Part shown: one piece after another, positions 1 to 6,025 of the stretch
How the letters are laid out: each line of letters begins with the position of its first letter
Position numbering within the stretch: the first letter of the stretch is position 1
DNA from: Chitinophagales bacterium
Lineage (GTDB): Bacteria > Bacteroidota > Bacteroidia > Chitinophagales > Chitinophagaceae
Direction of reading: 5' to 3'
Assembly: GCA_015654495.1 (NCBI GenBank)
Contig: JAATGW010000066.1
Coordinates: 1-7,322, forward strand
DNA: 7,322 bases
Notes under the pieces: generated by a model
Told to the model about the DNA's origin: nothing
Database searches by the model: none
The model's input: the letters and a program-made list of their open reading frames with translations, nothing else
Position numbers and translations under genes: made by a program

Positions 1-201
1 ATGATTTTTGGGCCCCTACTGAAAGCATTGAAATCACCAGTTGGCCCTAATATTGGCAAAGCAGTGAAAGCAGGTGTGATTGGTTTGATTCTGATGAACG
101 CATCCTGGGCGATGGCATTTGGGAACCTTTACCTTGCGCTGGGAATCATCCTGTTGTTGCCGGTTTCGATGTTGCTGGGTAAAATTTTTGCGGTGACTTG
201 A
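1..201 (+). CDS. eboC: C-terminal end of EboC, UbiA-like membrane protein (5' partial)
   Basis: The frame is open from the first base to a TGA at 199-201 and gives 66 residues. This is only the tail of a protein that is usually near 290 residues, so the ATG at base 1 is probably an internal methionine cut by the window edge. Two hydrophobic segments are visible, roughly residues 23-40 and 42-62, fitting the last transmembrane helices of a UbiA-type prenyltransferase. The stretch PVGPNIGKAVKAGV and the terminal FAVT resemble the C-terminus of EboC proteins as I remember them. The catalytic Asp-rich motifs of UbiA enzymes would lie upstream and cannot be checked. It is followed 76 bp later by eboD on the same strand, and this context is the strongest support. 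Known family role: EboC is an inner-membrane component of the ebo cluster; its substrate is unknown. Confidence 0.8.
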   Translation: MIFGPLLKALKSPVGPNIGKAVKAGVIGLILMNASWAMAFGNLYLALGIILLLPVSMLLGKIFAVT

Positions 202-277
202 GACTGTAACAAATGCTTTAATTGGCTCTTAACAGAATTGTACATATACAGAAAGAAGTTGAATAGTAAATTTGCGT

Positions 278-1456
278 ATGAATTATATCGAGCAGACATT
301 CAGTGTGCAGTTCAATTATAAAGTGTTTTTCACTACTGATCTGTTCAGCAGCGGAAACAATTTATTACTGGATTTCCTGAAAGAAAGGAAGGAAACGGGT
401 ACAGTTCAAAAAATACTTTTTGTACTGGATGAGGGCCTTGTGAAAGCAAATAATAGCCTGGTTCAGAAAATAAGAATTTATTTCTCTTCTGAAAAACAGT
501 TTCAGCTGATTCAGGATTTTGTTGTGGTACCCGGAGGCGAAACAGCAAAAAACAATAGCATCTGGTTTAACCAGATTCTCGAAGCCGTACATGTTCATGG
601 TATTGACCGGCACTCTTACCTAATTGCAATCGGTGGTGGTGCAGTACTTGATCTGGCCGGGTATGCCGCTGCGGTAGCGCATCGTGGTATTAAACATATC
701 CGTATTCCGGGAACTGTTCTTTCGCAGAATGATTCCGGTGTGGGTGTTAAGAATGGAATAAACTTTTTCGGAAAGAAAAATTTCCTTGGAAGTTTTGTGC
801 CTCCGGTGGCTGTAATAAATGATGATCAGTTTTTACTCACACTTGATAACCGTAACTGGCGGTCAGGCATATCCGAAGCTGTAAAAGTGGCGCTTATAAA
901 AGACGAATTGTTTTTCGATTGGATTGAAGAAAATGCCTTACGCCTTCAGCAGAGAAATCTGCCTGTAATGAATGAACTCATCAGGAGATGCGCGGCCCTG
1001 CATCTGGAGCATATTTCAGGAGGCGATCCATTTGAGCTTGGCTCTTCACGTCCTTTGGATTTCGGGCACTGGAGCGCACATAAAATTGAACAGCTGTCTC
1101 AATTCAGTGTATTACATGGTGAAGCAGTTGCCATGGGTATTGCATTGGATACATGGTATTCAGCTCTGGTCGGGATGCTGGATCCTGATAAAGCACATCG
1201 TATTATACAACTCATCCTGGATCTGGGTTTTGAAATCACACATCCGCTGATGCAGGTAAAGGAAAAAAATTCACCGCTTTTACAGGGACTGAATGAATTT
1301 CGTGAACATCTTGGAGGTCAGCTCACCATTATGCTTTTAAAAGATATCGGCAAGGGAGTAGAAGTTCATGAAATGGACCCGTCTCTTCTGGTACAGGCCG
1401 GCGAACAACTTCATTCCATAAGCGGAGCCGGGTTTGCAAGAAAGGTCACCGCATAA
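278..1456 (+). CDS. eboD: EboD, 3-dehydroquinate-synthase-like sugar phosphate cyclase
   Basis: 392 residues, close to other sugar phosphate cyclases. I chose ATG 278 over the in-frame TTG at 272; no clear Shine-Dalgarno helps either. The NAD-binding glycine motif is IGGGAVLDLAG (118-128). The active-site stretch LSQNDSGVGVK (148-158) supplies K158 and N162. Zinc ligands by alignment to fungal DHQS are E200 (in GISEAVK), H264 (in DFGHWSAH) and H280 (in LHGEAVA), with H268 matching the catalytic His. These keep the metal and NAD chemistry that cyclises heptulosonate-type or heptulose phosphates. Two substrate contacts differ from DHQS: the Lys of the CxxKA motif is Leu (L241), and the Asn of LNxGH is Asp (D261). 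DAHP is therefore probably not the substrate; a sugar such as sedoheptulose 7-phosphate is possible but unproven. EboD is annotated as DHQS-like in other ebo clusters. It is not a likely replacement for housekeeping AroB. Confidence 0.9.
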   Translation: MNYIEQTFSVQFNYKVFFTTDLFSSGNNLLLDFLKERKETGTVQKILFVLDEGLVKANNSLVQKIRIYFSSEKQFQLIQDFVVVPGGETAKNNSIWFNQILEAVHVHGIDRHSYLIAIGGGAVLDLAGYAAAVAHRGIKHIRIPGTVLSQNDSGVGVKNGINFFGKKNFLGSFVPPVAVINDDQFLLTLDNRNWRSGISEAVKVALIKDELFFDWIEENALRLQQRNLPVMNELIRRCAALHLEHISGGDPFELGSSRPLDFGHWSAHKIEQLSQFSVLHGEAVAMGIALDTWYSALVGMLDPDKAHRIIQLILDLGFEITHPLMQVKEKNSPLLQGLNEFREHLGGQLTIMLLKDIGKGVEVHEMDPSLLVQAGEQLHSISGAGFARKVTA

Positions 1457-1520
1457 GCAATGGATGTTTCCGGTTAGAAATTTGTTTCTTTGATCTTTAA
1501 TGCAATTGGCATAACCGTTT

Positions 1521-2738
1521 ATGTTTACCAAACACGGCCATCTTAGTTATTGTACGAATATACATGCAGGCGAATCCTGGAAGGATCATTTTGATGCACT
1601 GCAATTGAATTTTCCTGATATCAAACAATCCCTTTCTCCTGACGCTCCAATGGGAATCGGCCTTCGGTTATCCCATATCGCAAGTGAGGAGCTCATAAAA
1701 CCCGCCAACCTGGAAGAATTCAAATCCTGGCTGAAAGATAACCAGGCCTACGTGTTCACCATGAATGGCTTTCCTTATGGAGGATTTCATCATACCAGGG
1801 TGAAAGAACAGGTACACGCGCCCGACTGGACCACGCGCGAACGTGTTGTTTACACCAAACGACTTTTTGATATACTGATTAATCTGTTGCCTGAAGGAAT
1901 GGAAGGGGGAATTTCAACCTCACCGCTGAGTTACAGGTATTGGTTTGAAAACGATTCTGAATTACAGCAGGCAAGGAATCTGGCAACAGCTCATATCGCA
2001 GAAATCGCTTTATATCTTGTTCAGGTCGCTAATTTTTCGGGTATTGTTATGCATCTTGATATCGAACCCGAACCCGACGGCATACTTGAAACAGGAACTG
2101 AATTTCTTGAGTGGTATGAAAACGAACTCGTCCCTGTTGCGACTGAACTTATCAGAACCGAATTTCAGGTTCCTGAAAAGCATGCGGAAGAAATGTTGAA
2201 ATCGCATATACGTTTGTGTTATGACGTGTGCCATTTCGCAATCGGGTATGAACCACACAGGCAGCTTATAAAGTTGTATAAAGAAAAAGGTATAAGGACA
2301 GGCAAAATTCAGATCAGCGCCGCTCTCAAGGCGGATATGCCGGAATCTCCCGAATTAAGAAAAGATGTGTTGAATTCATTCGCAAAATTTAACGAGCCGG
2401 TGTACCTGCACCAGGTAGTCGCCAGAAATGGAACCGATGAATTAATCCGCTACCGTGATCTGCCGGAAGCGCTTGCCGACGGAGATCGCAAGGGAGTAAA
2501 GGAATGGCGTTCCCATTTTCATGTACCCATTGCCGAAAGCGTATTCGGAAATCTGGTATCAACGCAGGACGCCATTACAGAAGTAATTGAGATTCAGAAA
2601 AACGAACCCTTCACTCACCAGCTGGAGGTAGAAACATATACATGGGAAGTTATTCCGGAAAATTTACGTTTACCCCTGAAAGATTCAATAATACGCGAAT
2701 TACAATGGGTAAAGAACCTGCTTGAAAAAGAACAATGA
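1521..2738 (+). CDS. eboE: EboE, metabolite traffic protein (xylose-isomerase-like TIM barrel)
   Basis: 405 residues from ATG 1521, 64 bp after eboD. The opening HLSYCTNIHAGESW (7-20) and the segment FTMNGFPYGGFHHTRVKEQV (79-98) are typical of EboE. The fold is expected to be the sugar phosphate isomerase/epimerase (AP endonuclease family 2) TIM barrel. Acidic, His and Gln residues at strand ends could bind a divalent metal: E182 in HLDIEPEPDG, D235 and H238 in CYDVCHFAIG, Q264 in KIQIS, H332/H334 in SHFHVPI, and E369/E371 in LEVETYTWE. There is no signal peptide or membrane segment, so it is probably cytoplasmic. Its reaction is not known. In cyanobacteria the cluster is required for export of the scytonemin precursor, hence the name. 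The stop overlaps the eboF start by 4 bp (ATGA), implying coupled translation. The metal-ligand choice is my inference. Confidence 0.9.
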   Translation: MFTKHGHLSYCTNIHAGESWKDHFDALQLNFPDIKQSLSPDAPMGIGLRLSHIASEELIKPANLEEFKSWLKDNQAYVFTMNGFPYGGFHHTRVKEQVHAPDWTTRERVVYTKRLFDILINLLPEGMEGGISTSPLSYRYWFENDSELQQARNLATAHIAEIALYLVQVANFSGIVMHLDIEPEPDGILETGTEFLEWYENELVPVATELIRTEFQVPEKHAEEMLKSHIRLCYDVCHFAIGYEPHRQLIKLYKEKGIRTGKIQISAALKADMPESPELRKDVLNSFAKFNEPVYLHQVVARNGTDELIRYRDLPEALADGDRKGVKEWRSHFHVPIAESVFGNLVSTQDAITEVIEIQKNEPFTHQLEVETYTWEVIPENLRLPLKDSIIRELQWVKNLLEKEQ

Positions 2739-4096
2739 AGAAAACAGTTGTTATAGATATTGTGGGCCTGTCTTCCGGATTGATAGGCGAGTACACTCCC
2801 TTTCTTAGATCGTGGTTGTCAAAACATCCTTCAAGCCGCATCGAGCCGATGCTCCCTGCGGTAACCACTTCAGTCCAGTCAACATATGTAACAGGCAAAT
2901 GGCCTTCGGAGCATGGTATCGTAGGAAATGGCTGGTATGATCATGCGGATGCCGAGATAAAATTCTGGAAGCAATCGAACAAACTTGTACGCGGTGAAAA
3001 AATCTGGGATAAGGCTAAACAACTTGATCCGCGGTTCACATGCGCATTTATGTTCTGGTGGTATAATATGTATTCCACAGCAGATTTTTCGGTTACTCCC
3101 AGACCCAATTATCTGGCGGATGGCAGGAAACTTCCGGATTGTTATTCGCATCCTGCGGAATTAAGAGACGAATTGCAGAAAGAGCTTGGTCAGTTTCCCT
3201 TATTTCAGTTCTGGGGTCCCGGCGCCAATATCAAATCGACTAGGTGGATTGCAGATTCTTCTGTTTACACGGATAAAAAATATGATCCAACACTAACCTT
3301 TATTTACCTGCCACATCTTGATTACTGTCTTCAAAAATCGGGACCTGATTTGGGGGTGATTAAGAATGAACTCAAAGAGATTGATGAGGTTGTAAAACAG
3401 CTGGTCGATTATTATTCTGAAAAAAATGCAGAAATTATCCTTATTTCTGAATATGGAATAGCACCTGTCAGTCGTCCGATCCACATTAACCGTATACTTC
3501 GGGAGGCTGGCCTGTTACAGATCAGGGTAGAAAGAGGGTTGGAACTTCTTGATGCAGGCGCATCAAAGGCGTTTGCTGTAGCTGATCATCAGATCGCACA
3601 TATATATCTGAACGATCCATCAGTGAAAACGAAACTGCTCGAAAAAATAAAGTCCGTCTCCGGCATCAGGCATATTCTTGACAAGGAAGCGCAGAAAGCC
3701 TTTCATATCAACCACGAACGTTCCGGAGACCTTGTAATTGTTTCGGAGAATGACTGCTGGTTCACCTATTATTTCTGGCTCGACGATAATGTTGCCCCGG
3801 ATTACGCACGTATTGTTGATATTCATAAGAAGCCTGGCTATGATCCGGTGGAGATGTTTATGACTTCAAAACTCCGGGCCGGCTACAAATTGCTGAGGAA
3901 AAAATCCGGCCTTCGCTATGTGATGGATGTGATTCCCCTGGATGCAAATCTTATCAAAGGATCGCATGGAAATACCACGGCTCTGCAGGCCTTTCATCCT
4001 TTGATTATTGCTGATAAATTAACAGTGAAGGAAAGCATCCAGGCAACGGAAGTTTATGATATAATCTGGCAAACCCTGACTGGTCATAACTACTGA
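2735..4096 (+). CDS. eboF: EboF-type alkaline phosphatase/nucleotide pyrophosphatase superfamily protein
   Basis: 453 residues; its ATG overlaps the eboE stop. The N-terminus VVIDIVGLSSG gives the first metal Asp (D8). The block LPAVTTSVQSTYVTGKWPSE (40-59), followed by HGI, aligns with the NPP nucleophile motif and puts the catalytic Thr at T44. D196 (YLPHLDYC) and H411 (KGSHGN, 408-413) match two further metal ligands, and RSGDLVIVSE (329-338) is the usual late strand. Three expected ligands differ: the His of the DxxxH motif is Gln (Q200), and the Asp-His pair of the S/A-D-H-G motif is Glu-Tyr (E239, Y240 in ISEYGI). The oxyanion Asn after the nucleophile is also absent. It may bind one metal, use a different mechanism, or be non-catalytic. 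I see no signal peptide, so cytoplasmic location is likely. By position and fold it is the last ebo gene. No clear Rho-independent terminator follows it. Confidence 0.85.
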   Translation: MKKTVVIDIVGLSSGLIGEYTPFLRSWLSKHPSSRIEPMLPAVTTSVQSTYVTGKWPSEHGIVGNGWYDHADAEIKFWKQSNKLVRGEKIWDKAKQLDPRFTCAFMFWWYNMYSTADFSVTPRPNYLADGRKLPDCYSHPAELRDELQKELGQFPLFQFWGPGANIKSTRWIADSSVYTDKKYDPTLTFIYLPHLDYCLQKSGPDLGVIKNELKEIDEVVKQLVDYYSEKNAEIILISEYGIAPVSRPIHINRILREAGLLQIRVERGLELLDAGASKAFAVADHQIAHIYLNDPSVKTKLLEKIKSVSGIRHILDKEAQKAFHINHERSGDLVIVSENDCWFTYYFWLDDNVAPDYARIVDIHKKPGYDPVEMFMTSKLRAGYKLLRKKSGLRYVMDVIPLDANLIKGSHGNTTALQAFHPLIIADKLTVKESIQATEVYDIIWQTLTGHNY

Positions 4097-4323
4097 AACC
4101 GTTTTTAGAAACTCGAAATTTTACACCAATTTTCTGCCTAATTAATGCCTGCTTTTTTACACGGTTTTGGATACTTCCCATAAACTTTGCTGCATATTGA
4201 TACTCAAAAGTACGGAGGCACGTCTTCGGAAAATAAAAACGCCTCCACCCGGGTACTTATTACCGGCAAAGCTGGAATGGATTTTCACTCCTGAAAGTGC
4301 ATCGCTTCAATGCCCGTCTATTT

Positions 4324-4359
4324 CCCCGGCAGCCCGCCCTGCGGGCCCTCCCCTCCCCC
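4324..4359 (-). other. Putative G-quadruplex-forming tract (minus strand)
   Basis: The plus strand has six C-runs of three or more: 4324-4327, 4333-4335, 4337-4339, 4346-4348, 4350-4353 and 4355-4359. The intervening gaps are 5, 1, 6, 1 and 1 nt. On the minus strand this satisfies the canonical pattern of four G3+ runs with loops of 1-7 nt, with two runs to spare. It overlaps the GCCCGC/GCGGGC hairpin, so the two structures would compete. The pattern is seen directly; folding in vivo is not shown. Confidence 0.5.
4332..4346. repeat. Compact GC-rich hairpin 1
   Basis: A perfect 6-bp inverted repeat, GCCCGC and GCGGGC, encloses a 3-nt loop (CCT). There is no following T-run on either strand, so it is not a standard terminator. 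Its shape matches the hairpin at 4467-4481 (6-bp GC stem, 3-nt loop), which suggests a REP-like palindromic element, though the sequences are not the same. Confidence 0.6.
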
Positions 4360-4386
4360 GCCTCCACCTCCAATTTTTGACAAATG

Positions 4387-4430
4387 GATATCGTGGATGT
4401 GCCCTGATACCCAGGCACACCCACGATATC
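4387..4430. repeat. Long inverted repeat: 17-bp arms, 10-nt loop
   Basis: The left arm at 4387-4403 (GATATCGTGGATGTGCC) pairs with the right arm at 4414-4430 with one A/C mismatch, 16 of 17 positions. The loop is 4404-4413. This is far beyond chance for this length. No poly-T follows on the plus strand and only a short AT stretch lies on the other side, so a terminator is unlikely. It may be an RNA structural element, a protein-binding site, or part of a small non-autonomous repeat. Confidence 0.75.
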
Positions 4431-4466
4431 AATCTATCCGCCGAAAGCGAATTAGCTAACCAACCA

Positions 4467-4481
4467 TCCGCCTGCGGCGGA
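4467..4481. repeat. Compact GC-rich hairpin 2
   Basis: A perfect 6-bp inverted repeat, TCCGCC and GGCGGA, encloses a 3-nt loop (TGC). The start ATCCGCC also occurs at 4436-4442, and both copies are followed within a few bases by GARAGCGA, giving a loose direct repeat in this block. No T-run follows. Confidence 0.6.
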
Positions 4482-4490
4482 GAGCGATAA

Positions 4491-4500
4491 ATACCGGTAT
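4491..4500. repeat. 10-bp perfect palindrome
   Basis: ATACCGGTAT reads the same on both strands and closes the GC-rich structured block; the sequence becomes AT-rich after it. It could be an operator half-site pair or simply the edge of the repeat element. A related TTACCGG lies at 4260-4266. Function unknown. Confidence 0.4.
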
Positions 4501-4763
4501 AAATAATTTCAAATATAACTCAAGCCCATAGGGCGTTCCAAGGGTAAAACATCATCAGATTCAGAGAAAATAACAGCGGAAGGAAGATAAAAACACCTCA
4601 GCGGATGATAGCAACTGTATAATTCTAAATTGATATTCCACTTAAACAGCAGACCCTGAATTTGAAATCGGAATTCAGTTTCGTTTTGTTTAATTTGGGT
4701 ATCTGAAACTGTTATTTTATCATTAGTTCAGTTCAAAAAAAATTAAAACCTTAATCCCTGAAT

Positions 4764-5273
4764 ATGCTGAGAAAAATTCTGATAGCCCTGATCGTAATAC
4801 TCATAATCGCTCAATTTTTCAGACCCGAAAAAAATATCTCCAACGATAATACACATCATATCTCCACAAAATACCCGATGCCGGATGATGTGAAAGGTAT
4901 CCTTGAGAAAGCCTGTTACAATTGTCATTCCAACAAAACAGATTATCCCTGGTATGCATCTATACAGCCTTTTGCCGCATGGATTGCTAATCATGTAAAA
5001 GATGGAAAACGTCATCTGAATTTTTCAGAATTTACAACCCGGCCAATCGCTGTACAGAATCACAAACTGGAAGAAGTTATAGAGACCGTCAAAGAAAATG
5101 AAATGCCACTTTCTTCTTACACCTGGCTAGGTAGCCATCCGGAGGCAAAAATTTCTGTTGATGAAAGAAATATTCTTATAAACTGGGCCCAGGACCAAAT
5201 GGATTCTTTAAAAGCAAATTATCCTCCCGACAGTCTTATTTTAAAAAGACCACCTGCGCCTCCGAAACAATAG
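4764..5273 (+). CDS. Small membrane-anchored haem-binding (CxxCH) protein
   Basis: 169 residues from ATG 4764, with no clear ribosome binding site. Residues 4-19 are a single hydrophobic segment with two preceding basic residues, acting as an uncleaved anchor or signal peptide that places the rest in the periplasm. The haem c attachment motif CYNCH is at 51-55, followed by SNKTDYPWY. M114 in ENEMPLSSYT is the likely distal axial ligand. This layout fits the 'haem-binding domain' family common in Bacteroidota (Pfam Haem_bd as I recall). The C-terminus is proline-rich (PPAPPKQ). It probably serves as a small c-type cytochrome or haem-handling protein; partner and redox role are unknown. It is flanked by a large gap upstream and is convergent with the sigma factor gene, 32 bp apart, so it appears to be transcribed alone. 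Confidence 0.85.
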   Translation: MLRKILIALIVILIIAQFFRPEKNISNDNTHHISTKYPMPDDVKGILEKACYNCHSNKTDYPWYASIQPFAAWIANHVKDGKRHLNFSEFTTRPIAVQNHKLEEVIETVKENEMPLSSYTWLGSHPEAKISVDERNILINWAQDQMDSLKANYPPDSLILKRPPAPPKQ

Positions 5274-5305
5274 GCTGTATATTTAATTTGGGCAAAAAGC
5301 TGGAT

Positions 5306-5887
5306 TCAGGAGTTTATTTTTATTGAAGTCCCGATCAATATAAGAACAGCCTGCAGTTGTTCCATTGAAATTTTATTTCGAAGGGTGCGCAGGGCTTCAT
5401 TTATATGACGTTCTACGGTTTTGGTGCTGATTCCTAATTTCTCAGAAATTTCCTTATAGCTTAAATTATTTTCCTTCACCAATTGATAAACCATCCGGCG
5501 TTGCTGCGGCATGGACTCCAGTAAGCGTCTGTATTCCTTTACAGTATACTTGTACTGAATTTCATCCTGAATATCCGGAACCGAAGGCATTTGTGCATAG
5601 TAAACTTTTTCCCTTAGCTTTTGCCTCGCAGTTTTTTTCAAATGATTGATACAGAAATTAATCGCATAAGTCCTGAGCAATGCCACAGGATCTTCGTTTC
5701 CTTTTATACGATGTAAGTTTTCCCAGAGCCGGATATAAGATTCCTGTACTACATCTTCTACTTCGTGGTCCTCAACCGGCGCAAACTTTTTAATGTAATT
5801 AAACAAAGATGCGCGGGTTCGGGAGTAAATTCCTTCAAACCGCTCAATTTTCAATTGCTGAATGTTTCGGACATTTTCGCCAGGCAT
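5306..5887 (-). CDS. ECF RNA polymerase sigma factor (sigma-70 family)
   Basis: 193 residues, the usual ECF size, starting at ATG 5887 on the minus strand. Region 2 spans about residues 15-85 and contains DVVQESYIRLWENL (45-58), the core-binding and -10 recognition helices; the FCINHLKK stretch (78-85) ends it. Region 4 is about 115-170, with SMPQQRRMVYQL before the helix-turn-helix YKEISEKLGISTKTVERHIN (144-163). A hydrophobic tail, LQAVLILIG (178-186), follows and is frequent in Bacteroidota ECF factors. It should direct RNA polymerase to the neighbouring receptor locus once freed from the FecR-like partner. The anti-sigma gene lies divergently across a 138-bp region, whereas in many Bacteroidota the two genes run in the same direction. 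Its target promoter sequence cannot be derived from this window. Confidence 0.92.
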   Translation of the reverse strand: MPGENVRNIQQLKIERFEGIYSRTRASLFNYIKKFAPVEDHEVEDVVQESYIRLWENLHRIKGNEDPVALLRTYAINFCINHLKKTARQKLREKVYYAQMPSVPDIQDEIQYKYTVKEYRRLLESMPQQRRMVYQLVKENNLSYKEISEKLGISTKTVERHINEALRTLRNKISMEQLQAVLILIGTSIKINS

Positions 5888-6025
5888 ATTTCAAAAGTAA
5901 ATGAATTGAAATCCTGTACTTATTATCTAATCATTATCTATTCAGGTTGAAAATTCCAGTATTAATTCAATATTAATTCCAAAATTCTGTTGGGGGAATT
6001 TTCCCGCCGTGTTGTACTACTTACA
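5888..6025. promoter_or_regulatory. Divergent promoter region with 11-bp-spaced direct repeats
   Basis: The 138 bp between the sigma and anti-sigma starts must hold both promoters. It contains ATTATCTA at 5922-5929 and again at 5933-5940, then TATTAATTC at 5960-5968 and again at 5971-5979. Each pair is spaced 11 bp from start to start, about one helical turn. A 12-bp near-palindrome, GGGAATTTTCCC, sits at 5994-6005, close to the anti-sigma start. I could not identify a convincing TAnnTTTG -7 box. The repeats could bind a regulator or be promoter elements; this is inference. Confidence 0.5.

Larger units (their letters stand above)
4097..4763. other. Gene-free, structured intergenic region
   Basis: These 667 bp separate the ebo cluster from the haem-binding gene. 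The only longer open frame (4167-4490, TTG start, 107 codons) is Pro/Ser-rich with no domain and runs straight through several hairpins, so I do not call it. From about 4200 to 4500 the DNA is clearly more GC-rich than its surroundings and dense in inverted repeats, listed separately. A short GCCC-ATA-GGGC hairpin lies at 4524-4534. A spaced 7-bp inverted repeat (4096-4102 with 4161-4167) starts at the eboF stop codon, too far apart for a terminator. The last 180 bp are AT-rich and presumably contain the promoter of the downstream gene, but I could not fix it. Confidence 0.7.

Noticed and set aside
267..274. TAAATTTG, a perfect match to the Bacteroidota -7 box TAnnTTTG
   Set aside because: It ends 3 bp before the eboD start codon and the nearest upstream TTG (238-240) is about 26 bp away, too far for the -33 element, so it is probably chance.
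972..1250. Open frame of 92 codons inside eboD
   Set aside because: It is an out-of-frame shadow of eboD, which carries clear conserved motifs across the whole stretch.
1476..1489. AGAAA-TTTG-TTTCT inverted repeat between eboD and eboE
   Set aside because: A 5-bp AT stem is too weak for a terminator and is expected by chance in AT-rich DNA.
4096..4167. AAACCGT ... ACGGTTT inverted repeat after eboF as a terminator
   Set aside because: The arms are only 7 bp and 58 nt apart, with no following T-run.
4167..4490. Open frame of 107 codons with a TTG start
   Set aside because: It crosses the G-quadruplex tract and several hairpins, has no recognisable domain, and its Pro/Ser/Arg-rich composition reflects the GC-rich repeat sequence.
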